From Sciurus carolinensis (Eukaryota > Chordata > Mammalia > Rodentia > Sciuridae), in NCBI RefSeq assembly GCF_902686445.1, contig NC_062213.1:36282741-36346740 (forward strand): DNA of 64,000 bases, given 5' to 3'. The position numbers and the translations under genes were made by a program. How positions within the stretch are numbered: the first letter of the stretch is position 1; each line of letters opens with the position of its first letter. The notes beneath the pieces were generated by a model. It did not search any database. It had not been told where the DNA came from and saw only the letters and a list, made by a program, of their open reading frames with translations. Shown here one piece after another: positions 42,986-54,474 of this stretch.

Positions 42986-43214
42986 TCTTTAATTTAATAA
43001 AAGATCATTCTCAAAAAGAAAAATATGTAGAAATGAAAAAAAAAATACAGAGGCCAGTGAATTTTTTAGACTTTGGGGGTCAAAAACCAGCAGTGATGGA
43101 TGAGCACATTTCGGGCTGATTCATGTGGCTTAACCTAAGCCCAGAGATGGTTTCTGATTTCACTAACAAGAATTGCTCTACCAGTAAAGGTGCTCACATC
43201 TTGGCCTGGTGGCT

Positions 43215-43312
43215 GATACACTGTTCTGCTCTGAGCAAGCCATTTCATTTCCAGGGCCTCAGTTTCCTCTTCTGAAGGGTTAGGTCTGAACAGTGTTAAA
43301 TTCCTGAGGTTC
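43215..43312 (+). mobile_element. MIR remnant
   Basis: gagcaagccatttcatttcc and ggcctcagtttcctcttctg match the MIR core. Confidence 0.65.
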
Positions 43313-43550
43313 AATTTCATGTAATCGAATGCTTGTTTATCTAACACCATCTTCTGGAAAACATTCCACTTTCGCTAAGAAGGTTGAATTCAGTTGAACA
43401 CCCTGAACACTTGCTTTTTGACAAAGCACTGGGATGAGTCAGGCGTGTACAGTTGGGTAAAGAACAATCCCCACATCCGAGTTAGCCACCTGATGAGCAG
43501 GCCAGGTAGGAGCGAGGGTGAGGGTGGGCTGACAGCCTGGGCGGCCGGCC

Positions 43551-43673
43551 AGGAGCAGAGGCCCGTATCCGTAGACCTACTTGGGAGGCTGAGGCAGAAG
43601 GATAAATTGGGCCCAGGAGTTTGGGGCCAGTGTGGGCAACATAGTGAGACCCCATGTCAAGATAAAAAAATAT
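43551..43673 (+). mobile_element. FLAM/PB1-like 7SL monomer
   Basis: ctacttgggaggctgaggca, gcccaggagtttggggccag and gggcaacatagtgagacccc match the 7SL-derived free left Alu monomer / proto-B1 more closely than the squirrel B1 (which reads cagcctcagcaacttagcaa). No ID half. Confidence 0.7.
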
Positions 43674-43894
43674 GTTCAAAGAGTTGAGAGCACAGAGATG
43701 AGAATTTCAACCACATCTGGACGTGGGGAGTGAGTGGAAGCTTCAGTTCTCCCGGGAGAGAGGTCTCCAGGATGGAATTGGAAGGGGAGAGCCAGTTAGC
43801 CAAACCTGGGCAGGCAAAGTAGACTCCATCCACAGTGCTCTGGAGGGCTTAGGGAGTGAGAGGAGTCCATTTATCCATTTAAAATGGAAGGAAC

Positions 43895-44160
43895 TAGAGG
43901 CAAAGAGACTTTTCTTTTTTTCTTTTCTTTCTTTCTTTTTTTTTTTTTTTTTTTTTTGGTGCCAGGGATTGAACCCAGGGGTGCTTAACCACTGAGTCAC
44001 ATTGCCAGCCCTTTTAATTTTTTGAGACAGGGTCTTGATAAGATGCTTAGGGCCTGTTTACATTGCTCAGTCTGACCTCAAACTTGCAATCCTCCTGCCT
44101 CAGCCTCCCAGCTGCTGAAATTTCAGGTGTCCGCCACCGCACCCAGCTAGGGCAAAGAGA
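43895..44160 (-). mobile_element. B1-ID dimeric SINE, antisense, with TSD
   Basis: SINE about 43910-44145. Flanks ctagaggcaaagaga and ctagggcaaagaga are the TSD. T18 run at the left is the tail. Confidence 0.93.
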
Positions 44161-44161
44161 C

Positions 44162-45015
44162 CTTGTAGTGGTTGTTAACAAGGTCAGAAAGTGGTCAGCA
44201 CAGAATTGCTCGTGTTCCTTCTGTGATGCCCCTCAATGTCTGGAAGGACAGGAGACACTGTCCTCAGAAGACAAACTGACTTCCACCAATTCCTTTACGG
44301 TTCCCGTGCAGGCCTTTTCCAGACAGAGGCAGTCTCTCAGTGGCCTGTGGGGGTATCACCTCACCAATATCCCTCCATCGCCTTTCTCCAGTGCCCCTGC
44401 TACCACCACCCGGAAGACCACCCAGCTTTTCTCTCGTTAAATTTGACCTCTCATAACTTCCTCCTGTGGGCCAAAGAGGAGCTGTGGGGTCGGCTCCTAT
44501 CTTTGGATGCATGCCTGAAGCCTAAGCCCTTCTCCCCACGGATACGACAGAAAGAACAGGAACAAAGACTGCTTGTCATCACAGGGCAGCGCAGGGTCTG
44601 GCTGGGTCAACATCCTGCTTGAGGAACCCATGAGGAATTTGTCACATAGAACCTGCAGCAGGTGACAGGACTACGCAGGTGGAAGAGTCTACCTTGGAGC
44701 GTTTGGGGGACTTTACCTCCTCTCCTGCCTTCTCACTGACCCCCCAGGACCCTTTGCGTCTCCTCCAGCACATTCCAAAGTAGGAACAGAGATTTTTAAC
44801 AACCTCTGACATGAGTGGGAGACAGAATACGTTCAGGTGCAAGATTGCGTCAAAGGATGGTAAAGGAGAGGAGGAGGGAAGGGAGAGGAAGAGATGGAGG
44901 GCTTGGGGTGCTGAGGTAGGGATGGAGTTGCCCTTCAAGGGTGCCCTTACTGTGATCCATCCCTGTGAGTAATCCCAATATGTAGGCTAGTGCTAGCTGT
45001 GGTTGTGAACCAAGT
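44162..45015. other. Unique sequence, no gene recognised
   Basis: Open frames of 82-128 codons overlap in several frames with no domain. No repeat recognised. Confidence 0.4.
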
Positions 45016-45240
45016 GTTCGATCTCAGTGAAACAATAAAATTTATTTCTCGCTCATGCAACAGCTCATTGTTGGTGCTTCTGAGGAGCGGGACAGATGCC
45101 TGTCTTCTGGCCACAGGGTGCTTTGGTCAGTCAGGCAGCTGATAATGATCCCTCGTGGCTCAAGCGTCTGCCACAGGGTCAATTCTGCTATAGAGAAGCC
45201 TCCTGACATAGCAGTGGGGAGGGAGGGGGCTGGAGAGAAG
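45016..45240 (-). mobile_element. Possible antisense LTR fragment
   Basis: caataaaatttatttctcgc and tcatgcaacagctcattgtt resemble the complement of a mammalian LTR 3' end. Low certainty. Confidence 0.3.
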
Positions 45241-45553
45241 AAATGAAGAGAAGGAGAAGACAGAGCCCTAACTAGCAGTAGAAGAAGCACAGAAATCTTT
45301 GGGGTGGAATCTAAAGGGAGTAAAAGCGAGGAAGAGAAAAAAAATAAATATTTCCTGTGGGCCTACTTGGTGTCTGGCACAATGCAGTGCTTCCAGACAA
45401 GTCTCCTTTCCAGTGTTTTAAGTATTTAAGATTGACCCTTGTTGGGGGTAGGATTCAAGGCTGATTGATCTGTGCATCTCAAAAGCCTGGCCCAGCTCAG
45501 TTCATTCAATGGAAGCAACTTTTGAGATTCTACAATGGTACAGTAACTGTATA

Positions 45554-45563
45554 TGTTTTAGTC

Positions 45564-45611
<48 letters not shown>

Positions 45612-46016
45612 CTGTGATTAAAAGGATCTGACCAGCACAATCATAGAAGAGAAAAAGTTTATTTGAGGGCTCACAGTTGCAGAGATCCTAGTCCATAGAA
45701 GGTCAGTTCCATTCCTCAGGGCTCAAGGTGAGACTGAACATCATGGTGGAAGAGTGTGGCAGAGGGAAGCAACTTGCATCATCAGGAAACAGAGTCTCCA
45801 CTCAACAGATAAAAAATATATACTCAGAGCCACACCCTGATTCCCACCTCCTCCGGACACACCCACCACTCCAGTTACCACTCAGTTGATTCCTATCAGG
45901 GGATTAAATCACTGATTGGATTAAGACTCTCATAACCTAATCATTTCTCCTCTGAACCTTCTTGCATTGTCTCACACGTGAGCTTTTGGGGGACACCTCA
46001 CATCCAATCCATAACA
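45554..46016 (-). mobile_element. MaLR LTR, antisense, with 41-T run
   Basis: Starts tgttttagtcagc and ends ccataaca, like 37569-37969. A T41 run at 45567-45607 stands where the other copies have only a few bases. Right flank atatg; the left TSD is ambiguous because atatg overlaps the TG terminus. Confidence 0.88.
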
Positions 46017-46344
46017 ATATGTAATTGGTATCTGGAGATACCAAGAGAGGTAGGGCAGGTCTCAGTCTTCCAACCATCTATCCAGTGGGGAAACCAACCC
46101 TATGACCCAATAAATCATACTTGAACACTGTAACAAGGTGGGGTGGAAGAGGTTTCTTGGGCGATGGATAAATGAATGTGTGCATCTGAATACACCCTGC
46201 CTGACGCTCGCCTTCATTATAAAACTTGTGCAGCTAATCATAGATCCAACCCTGAACAAGCGTTGATGGTATCTTATCCTGATATAGCCCTTTCCATGCA
46301 CAGCACAAGAGTTACAAAGACCTCCCACTCATATCTCTCTAGAA

Positions 46345-46449
46345 TTATGCTGTCCAAGGCTAGGGCTGTAGCTCTAATAGACTGTTCACCTAACATGTGA
46401 GAGGCCCTGAGTTTGATTCTGGCACTGCATGAAATTTAAAAAAAAAAGG
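46345..46449 (+). mobile_element. ID element, diverged
   Basis: ctagggctgtagctctaata, acctaacatgtgagaggccc, tgagtttgattctgg. Confidence 0.78.
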
Positions 46450-46632
46450 TTTGGCTGGTGGCATACACCTGTAATCTTAGCAATTTGGGAGACCGAAATA
46501 CTAAGTTCTAGGCCAACCTGGACAACTTAGTGAGATTCTCAAAAAATAAAATAAAATGAGCTAGGGATATAGATCACTAACAGAGCACCCCTGGGTTTCA
46601 ATCCCCAATACCAAAAAACAAAACAAAACGAG
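46450..46632 (+). mobile_element. B1-ID dimeric SINE, diverged
   Basis: tggctggtggcatacacctg head, ID gatatagatcactaacagag. Follows the ID directly. Confidence 0.84.
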
Positions 46633-46654
46633 ACAAAAACTACACAACACAAAA

Positions 46655-47077
46655 TTGCACTGCCCAACACAGTGGAAGAGAGATACATAAGACTATTTTT
46701 ACTTATTTATTTATTTAGCTTGGAATTGAACTCAGGGGTGCTCTACTACTGAGCTACATCCCCATCCTCCCCTTTTAATTTTTTTTTACCCATCCCTTTT
46801 TATTATTATTTTTAAAATTTTGAGACAGGGTCTCACTAAGTTGCCCAGACTGACCTTGAACTTGTGATCCTCATGCCTCAGTCTCGCAGGCATCCTGCCA
46901 CCTCCCCCAGCTCACACATGACTATTTGAATTCAAATTAATTGCAACTAAATGAAATTTTAAATTTAGTTTCTCAACTACACTAGCCAACAGCAGCACAG
47001 AACAGACATCCAGAGGTTTCCAGAGTCAGGAGAGGAGCTCAATAGGTACACACATGGCTACCATATTGGATGGTGCA
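46655..47077 (+). mobile_element. hAT-type (MER33-like) remnant split by a SINE
   Basis: ttgcactgcccaacacagtg at the left and acatggctaccatattggat at the right are related to the termini of a mammalian hAT-Charlie family. The AT-rich body with aattttaaatttagtttctc fits. A SINE at 46698-46912 interrupts it. Confidence 0.6.
46698..46912 (-). mobile_element. B1-ID dimeric SINE, antisense
   Basis: Antisense ID (ctactgagctacatccccat), expanded T/A linker, antisense B1. catgactattt / cataagactattt flanks suggest a TSD. Confidence 0.87.
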
Positions 47078-48180
47078 ACCAGTCGTAGACTCTTTCCATG
47101 GTGGTAGTGAATTCCCTTCCACAGTGCTGTGGAAGAACCTCTAAAACCAGCCTTGATCCCTGTCTCTGCACACTAATCACGTGGTGCCCTGCTGAGCTCC
47201 CTGGGGGTTTCAGTAATCTCCTCTCTGGGGGCAAAGAAGTAGGGAGGCAGCACTCCCCTCTCTCTGTTGCAGACACACCAAGCACAGTCGCAGTTAATGT
47301 AGCTGTTCTCCTGAGAAATGGGTGGAAGCCACAGTGGTGGTGGGGTCTGTGGCAGGATTCAGGGTCCCCAGGGACACTCACCAAAAAAGAAAGAACCCCT
47401 CTGCTTGGAGTCTTCCCCAACGCCCCCCTGCACCATAACAGGTTACTGATAGGCTCAAAAGTGGAGAGCTTGCCAGCAGCCCATCTGGGGACACAATGAG
47501 CAAGGGACATGGGACCAGACTGGCTCCTCTCTTGTCATGCCCATGGAGGTACAGTAAGGTGACCAGCGCCCTGAGGCCCCAGCCCCACTGCCTTCCTCCC
47601 ACGCTCACCACCCACGCACAGGCAGATGGTTCCACACTGCTTTCCTCGAGGGCGGGGCGCCTTCCCTTCCCCAGCCCAGGACTCCTGAGTGTTACTGGGA
47701 GTTGGGGAGCCGGGGTGGGGTGGGGTGCTGGTACAGGTGCAGGAGTACCTGCCTGCTGTCCTGCCCCAGAGGGGTGGAGAGCAGAAAAATAACGAACCCT
47801 GTGGGAGCAACTTCCTCCCTCTCCTACCTGGTCTGGAAAAGCCTGAGGCTGGGGAATGGCTTTGTGCGGGTGTTGGCACACCTGGCAAGGAGACCAGAGC
47901 CAACCACTAGAGGGTAGTGAAAACCCTCCTTTGAGTTCTGAATAAAGTAGGTGAGAGATGTCTCCCAGGGCACTCCATGCACCCCATTCCCATCAGAGCA
48001 AAAAACATAATAGAAAACACTGAAGAGGAATTAACAGAAACCGTATTTTCATATTTTATATGCATTTCCAAGTAGAAGCAAATCAAAAGAAATCCCCCAG
48101 GAAATCAAATAAGAAATCCTCCTAAGCAAGATATTCGATGTCCACCTATTATTGTGGAATCTCTACTAATAAATCCTTCT
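47078..48180. other. GC-rich unique sequence
   Basis: No repeat recognised. Open frames up to 167 codons occur on both strands at 47058-47903 and overlap heavily. No domain, so not called as genes. Confidence 0.4.
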
Positions 48181-48182
48181 GG

Positions 48183-48376
48183 GGAGGGAATGGTGGTTCA
48201 GGCCTGTAATCCCAGAGATTTGGGAGGCTGAGGCAGAAGAATCACAAGTTCGAGACCAGCCCAGGCAACTAGCTAGATCCTGTCTCAAAAATAATAAAAA
48301 GGGCTGGGGCTGGGGCTTAGTGGTAGAAGACCTCTAGGTTCAATCCCCAGTACTGCAGGAAAAAAAAAAAAAATCC
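48183..48376 (+). mobile_element. B1-ID dimeric SINE
   Basis: ggagggaatggtggttcagg head, ID ggggcttagtggtagaagac, A14 tail. Confidence 0.9.
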
Positions 48377-48826
48377 ATCTAATAATGTGTTGTCCAAAGT
48401 CCAGGCAATTTACAGTCTTGCCATGTAACACCATTTGTTCTCTAGGAGGCATTTGACAAGAGAAAGACGGGAAGGATGCTTTCTCCTGCTCCCTCAGCAC
48501 TCAGCATTCTCTTTTATTTGTCACGTGTCTTAAGAACTAAATTTAGAAAAGAAATGAAAATGCACTCCCTGCCTCAGCTCAGTTCCTGACAATTAGCCAT
48601 GCAGTCTGCAGGGAAAGCAGCACCCCTTTGCAGTCACGCAGAGTTCCGTTAGGACACACTGTGCCCCCTAGGAGTGGCATTGGAGTCCAGACATTAGCAA
48701 AACCTTTCACCTTTCACAGGGTGTTTATTTATCAGTAGAACTGAAAACTTCCCCAACTGCTTTTTGGTTGGACTCTGGGCTTTTACTATGTATCCCTCTT
48801 TGTGTTTGGCTTATCCTGGGTTAAAA
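48377..48826. other. Unique sequence, no gene recognised
   Basis: No repeat or gene recognised. Confidence 0.4.
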
Positions 48827-49052
48827 GAGTCGCTGGGTGAGTTGCGATCCCAGCTACTCAGGGGCCTGAGGCAGGAGGATGGTAAGTTTGAGGCCAGCTT
48901 GGGCAATTTAGGGCAACTCTCTGCAACTTAGTGAGACCCTTCTCAAAATAAAAAATTTAAAATGGCTGGAGATGTAAGTCCGTGGTAAAACACCCCTGGG
49001 TTCAATTTCCAGTACTATTGGAAAAAGAAAAGAAAAAGAAAAAGGAGAGAAA
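48827..49052 (+). mobile_element. B1-ID dimeric SINE
   Basis: cgctgggtgagttgcgatcc head, ID gatgtaagtccgtggtaaaa, AAAAG-type tail. Confidence 0.88.
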
Positions 49053-49984
49053 GAAAAGTTCAGGGTGTTCTCATACAGAAACCCCCAATCATGGGCCAAT
49101 TTAAAAGCTCTTTTCTCCTCAGCTTGGGCCTACTTTATACTCAGGGTGAACGAGCAAATGAAATTTCCTTTAGTACCTCCAGCCCACCCCACGCCTGTTC
49201 CTGGTTGGTGTGCAGAGACAAGGGGGTGGATAATGGGCAGGAGAAGCCGCCTTTGATCCCACCGTTCTTACCTGGCAGGGCAGACGCACAATCTCTTCTA
49301 GGAGAAGCTGTCTGGTGGGTGAGTGCTTCAGAGCCTCCCACACTGGGGATTCTTCTCCCACCCGGCGCTTGTCCCCTGGCCTTCTGCCAGCAATCCTGAC
49401 AAAGCACGACCCAGGGACCAGACCAGCAGCATGGTCATCGCACCTCAGAAATGGAGACTCCTGGGCTCACCCACACATACTGAATGGGAATTTACAGTTC
49501 AACACGCCCCCAGAGATGTGAGGCACAGTCAGGCCTCCTGACCCCCAGCCTTGCATCAGTGTCCCTCTCTACTGGGTCACCTTTCCCCTCCAGACAACTC
49601 CCTCCAGTGTCCCTTGGTCTATACCTGACCCCTGGGGAGCAGGCTTGCCCCTGAGGGAGTCACCCTCAGGCAGAGCCTCTTTAAGAGTTTGCTAGATGGA
49701 GTCAGGTACCAGCCACTGTTCCCTGAAAGGGCAAGGGACATACTTCAGATTCTCCAAGTATTCTCTGGAAGCTTCCCTGGCTGGTTGAGATGATGTGGAA
49801 GCACTCCTTCCTGCCCAACAGGAAGGAGTGCTTCCTGCTGGCACAGTTCAGCACACCCATATCTCTCTCCAAAGAAATCCTCGCAGCCACTGCCACCTCC
49901 CAGTGAAATCCCAGCGCTCTCCTTGGAGGAGGGTTACAGGCCGAGACAGTTTCATGGTCTCTCAGAAAGTTTCATCTAGGGGCT
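49053..49984. other. Unique sequence with a perfect hairpin
   Basis: No gene recognised. Contains the inverted repeat at 49797-49835. Confidence 0.45.
49797..49835. repeat. Perfect 17-bp inverted repeat, 5-nt loop
   Basis: Left arm 49797-49813 (ggaagcactccttcctg) and right arm 49819-49835 are exact reverse complements, separated by cccaa. It is not part of a recognised repeat. Confidence 0.97.
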
Positions 49985-50062
49985 TGTGTTAGCTATCTAT
50001 TGCTAGGTACATAAATATCCCCATCTTAGTGCTTAAAACAAACATTTATTAGCACATAGCTT

Positions 50063-50475
50063 CTGTGTGTTATGGGTCGAATTATTCTCCCTCCCACCCA
50101 CCCGAATTCATGTGTTTAAGTCCTAACCCTTGATGACTTAGAGATGAGCCTCTATTTGGACAGAGGCCTGTAAAGAGATAATTAAGGTCAAACAAGTTCA
50201 TAACAGTGGGGCCCTAATCCAATATGACTGGTGTCCTAATAAGAAGAGGAAGAAATGCCAGGGAACTGTGCACATAGAGAAAAGGTCTTGCGAGGACATA
50301 GTGAGGGGGGGGGGTTCTGTCTGAAGCCAAGGACAGGGCCCAGGAGGAACCAAACATGCTGACTTTATTCTTGGACTTCCAGCCTCCAGAACTGTAAGAA
50401 AATGAACTTCCGCTCTTTAAGACCTCCCATCTGTGGTATTTTGTTGTGGCAACCTGAGAAAACTAACATACTGTG
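50063..50475 (+). mobile_element. MLT1-type LTR with TSD
   Basis: LTR 50068-50470: tgttatgggtcgaattattc, ctaacccttgatgacttaga, gtcctaataagaagaggaag, ttccagcctccagaactgta. Exact 5-bp flanks ctgtg at 50063-50067 and 50471-50475. Nested in the older antisense LTR. Confidence 0.85.
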
Positions 50476-50775
50476 AGTTAGCCAAGCAGTTCAGCACAGC
50501 TTAGCCAGGACCTTGGGTCAGTCTCCCTCCCAAGGCTGCAGCCAGGATGTCTTCTGGGGCTGTAGTCATTCCAAGGATCCACTGGGGGAGGATCTGCTCC
50601 CCAAAGCTCACTCTGTGACTGCTGGCAGGCCCCAGGGTCTCACTGACGGATGGCCAAAGACATCAGCTCTTTGCCACATGAGCATCTCTGCAGGACAGAC
50701 AGTTCATGACGTGGAAACTGGTTTCTCTCAATGTGAGAAATAGCAGAAGAGAGGGGACCCAATAGAAACACAGTC

Positions 50776-50880
50776 TGTTGTTGTTGTTGCTGTTGTTGTT
50801 TTGTAGAGCTGGGGCTGGAACCCAGATCCTTTGACATGCCAGGCAAGAGCTCTACCACTGAACTATCCCTCCCAGCACCA
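50776..50880 (-). mobile_element. ID element, antisense
   Basis: (TTG)n tail at 50778-50800, ggctggaacccagatccttt, agctctaccactgaactatc. Confidence 0.88.
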
Positions 50881-51329
50881 GTGGTCTTTTTATAACCTAA
50901 TCTCATGGTGGCATCCATTACTTTTGCAGTTTTATATTGAGAGAAGCATTTAAGGGGAAGAAATTACACAAATGCAGATATCTCAGGAGATAAGGATCAT
51001 CAGGCACTATTATAGGGGCTGCCCAGCACTGTGGTCCTGCATTCTAATGTAGATGTGCTTAGCACCTATGGCATTGTTCTTTGTTTTTATGTCTTCAGCT
51101 GAAACAGAGACGACAAGGAAAGGACCATGTAACATCCTATTACATTGGTAATAAGAAAGAAGTCAGAGAGTGTGGGTACATATATATCCTAGTGGCTTTG
51201 GTGGTGGCAAGATAAATAAATGTCTAAATGGTTCTATTTTCCAGTGAAGTTGGAAATGTGGTCACTAGCTAGAAGTGGGATTGTGAAGGGTATTGCAAAG
51301 ATGGCAAGTTCTACAGCAGCCTCATGTTC

Positions 51330-51662
51330 CTTCCAAGTTCCCTTCCATCTTATAGAGCTGCCCAGCCAGGAACTACATTTCCTAAATTCCTCTACATCTA
51401 GATGGTACCATGTGACTATTACCTACAGACTAGGAAGTAGAAACTATTTGAGGCGTTTCCTGGCTAGGAGGGTGAAGAAGTAAGTAGGCCTTTCTCCATC
51501 TTCATGTTCTGGGAATGGAGAACTTCAAGGTTCCAGGAGAGAGAAACTGTAAGATAAAAGACACCTGGGTCCCTGAAAGTGGCCTGCCAACCACGAATAC
51601 ATGTTTTGCACTTGTATGTGGGCAAAAACCACTTACTTTTCAAGCCACTGAAAATTTAAGAG
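51330..51662 (+). mobile_element. Old interspersed repeat, family unassigned
   Basis: ggtaccatgtgactattacc, gacacctgggtccctgaaag, ttttcaagccactgaaaatt. Same order as 36231-36700. Confidence 0.4.
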
Positions 51663-52880
51663 TTTGCTGAGAGGGGTAGCATCACCCTAACTAAGCTGGG
51701 TACAGTAAGTTTGAAGCTTACAAAGCCATATGACTTAATCAGGGAGTGGACATAGAGGGTCCACCATAGAGGTGCTGTCAGTGAAGTAGTCCATCATCTG
51801 AAGAACCTTGCTGACCTAGCAGATCACTAGACAAGGGTGACCCATTCCAGGTAATTGACAACCAGGTTGTCAGGGCTGCACAACAGCGACTGCAGACCAA
51901 AGACTTCTGATCTCTGTATGCCCCAGGACCCTTGTACAACCGTGAGGGGGAGTGTCCTGAAAAATGACTGAAATTGGACTTACCACCACACATATACCAT
52001 ATGGGTTTGAAATGACTGTGACTCATTCTCCATAAGTGCCAAAGACATCACACATTTTTACTTGCTTTAAATTAAATTTAGTCGCCAAGACTTCACCCTG
52101 CCAAGCTGGTGGGAGATCAATCCTGAACATCATTGGTGCTCTCTCCATCTCCGTAATGTTGCATGTCTCAAATGAAGGAAGGCCTATCCTTCAATTCAGA
52201 TGAGTAGTGCTGACCTCCCACAAAGAAGCACCTGGAGTCTTTTGCCTCCTGCTATATTCTCCAGTTTGCACTGTGAATAGGGCCAGGTCACTCAACTACT
52301 TGAGGAACAACCTCAGGAACCTCTCTGTTCTTTTCGCCCGCCCAGGATCCGGTCTTGGTCCCCTGCCCTTTCCCCCACTGAAATGCAGGCAGGCTACATG
52401 TGGATAGCTTCTGCCTTCTAATCCAGCAACATAAACTTCCTTTGAGGCAAAGGGTAAGTGGTGTGAAATTCAAGGAGAACCAAACACAGACAATCCCTTC
52501 CAGGGATAATGACAGTATCAATCACATAGGAAGCATGTGAAACCGGAAGTGTAGGACCTGTCATTGAGTTGGTTCTGAGTTATTGTTACGAATGGAAAGT
52601 CTTTCCAAGTAGAGACATTTGTCCTCCACCTTCCACATTCCTTAATCTTGTCACCACACAAAAAAGAAACTGAAAGTTTTAGACAAGTCCTTGAAAAATC
52701 TTAAAATCCTTCCACTTAGTTCCTGTTCTCACCAAATAAGTGCCACCACTTGATGAATGATGTCATTACCGCGGCCTAAGCACAGACATTAGGCCTGGTT
52801 TATAAACACTTGGCAAAGCCAAGGAGCTGAGGCAGACATGAGAAAGCATCTCTATTCTCCAACTGCAGACAGCCTCCAGC
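51663..52880. other. Unique sequence, no gene recognised
   Basis: No repeat or gene recognised in about 1.2 kb. Confidence 0.4.
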
Positions 52881-52894
52881 TGTCAGACTCAAAT

Positions 52895-53035
52895 CCATCA
52901 CCTGTCACACCGAGGACCCGCCTCCCCTAGACTATTTCCAGCCAACCGCGGGCGCTGCAGGGCTATGGAGGCGGGCTCTTTTATGGGGGCGGGGCCGCCT
53001 CTGACTGGCGCCTGACTGAACTACCTGACAGCCAT
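52895..53035 (+). promoter_or_regulatory. GC-rich, GC-box-bearing promoter-like patch
   Basis: Local CpG cluster (accgaggacccgcc, aaccgcgggcgctgc) with a GC box gggggcggggcc at 52985-52996 and a TATA-like tctttta directly before it. An ATG with fair context (gccatgc) follows at 53034 and a splice-acceptor-like pyrimidine tract ends in CAG at 53089-53091. No downstream coding exon is recognisable, so a promoter of a non-coding RNA or a chance GC patch are both possible. Confidence 0.35.
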
Positions 53036-54474
53036 GCAGACCCAAACTGAGGCTGCAGGACTTACCTGCCTGTTCTCTCCCCTTCACTCAGGTCAGACCT
53101 GCATTATGGCTGAAACCACTCTCTCAGCCACTCTGGTTCCCTCGCATGTTCCTCTCCTAGTTTCTTTCACATTTCTTCTTGTCTTGCATTTGCTCCTGGG
53201 AGAATTCAGCCTTAACACCCTCTCTCCAGTAAATATTCTCACTTATCATATCATTTATTTAGATAGCAAATATTAGTTCAACTCACTTCCTGTATTTAAA
53301 CTGTGAAATGCAACCTATAAGGAAAAGTGTTTTAGGTCTGTTAAGAATTCTCCCTGCCTTAAAGCGTTAACTCCCGTTTGGACTGCAGCTTAAAGTTTAT
53401 TTTTGCTAAACTTGGCACCTGCTGCTATTCAGTCTGAACTTTAAAATCTCGAGTGGCTATTGAGTTCCCTCATGGCTCTTAACTCTCCCTAGAAACTCTG
53501 AACAATTTAAAAACGAAAAGTCAATGACATTTAAAAATACATAAAAGCAAAATCACGACATTCAAAATAATGTAGAAGATACAGGAAGAGAATTGCCCAT
53601 AGTGCCATTGTCCTAACACAAGAACTGCCATTTTAGGGGCCTACCTCTTTCCCTCTGCTTCTTGCTTTCTTTAGAGTACCCTTTTCTCTAGAGAACTGTT
53701 TATAGATCTGCCTGTGGTAGGCATGAGCCCTGGAGGCACATCAGAATTACTTCCCTAGCTTTTAAAAATGATTAAGATCTGGCCCTTAGACCTTCTTTAA
53801 AACATGATTTTTCTTTTTTGGAGCCCAGGGGCAGAGTTGACCAGATTTCTTTACCATCACTAGTACATTCAGAGAGCCTGTTTTCTTATTTTACATAGTT
53901 TTTTCATATTTGGGTTTTTTTTTTTTTTAGATATACATTAGATTGTATTTTGACATTTTATGCATACATTATATATTATTAATGACCTTTCCATACCTCA
54001 TCTCCACTGGTAGGCTTCTGCTATGAGTATCCAATGGATTTGATACATGTTCTTAAAAATGTATCTTGTCTTTATAAATAGGTAGTGTTGCTTGGGTGTG
54101 TGTGTTTTTAATGTATGTTCTGTAAATTTCATTGTTTTTTACCTCTTCTCCTTCATACTCTGTTTAAAGTTCTATTCTTATTGATGTATAAATTCTGCAC
54201 AGGGTTGCTTAATCTGACTTTCCATTCTGTTAGTGATGGCTGCCCAAGGGACCTTTGACTCTTCCTAAATGCAGCAAAGCTGCAGCTAACCTGTGTTTTC
54301 TTGTGGGCCCAGGTGAGTATCCCTCCGCAGGAGTGTTTTAGTAGCCCTCAGATGATTTGGATGCATAGCCAGAGTTAAGGATCATTGCCAGCCCTCTATA
54401 AATTTTACATTTTAAGGTTTTTCTACACACTTTGGGACTGACTCTTTCCCAGCTACAATCTGAGTTTCTCAGGA
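53036..54474. other. AT-rich unique sequence
   Basis: An 80-codon frame at 53034-53276 is hydrophobic in its second half but has no homology I recognise. A short MER5-like string (gcacatcagaattacttccc) lies near 53738-53757. Confidence 0.35.

Larger units (their letters stand above)
49985..51010 (-). mobile_element. Old LTR/MaLR-type element, antisense, with two inserts
   Basis: tgttagctatctattgctag, gcttaaaacaaacatttatt, then after the LTR insert agttagccaagcagttcagc, ggctgcagccaggatgtctt and ttttataacctaatctcatg keep the order of one mammalian LTR family. Interrupted by 50068-50470 and 50776-50880. Confidence 0.65.

Noticed and set aside
47058..47903. Frames of 122-167 codons on both strands
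   Set aside because: Mutually overlapping in GC-rich DNA, low-complexity Pro/Gly/Ser content, no domain.
49797..49835. microRNA precursor
   Set aside because: The stem is only 17 bp with a 5-nt loop and does not extend into the flanks, which is too short for a usual pre-miRNA.
53034..53276. Small hydrophobic protein gene downstream of the GC box
   Set aside because: The 80-codon frame crosses a splice-acceptor-like site, has no recognised homology and no second exon; kept only as a promoter-like observation.
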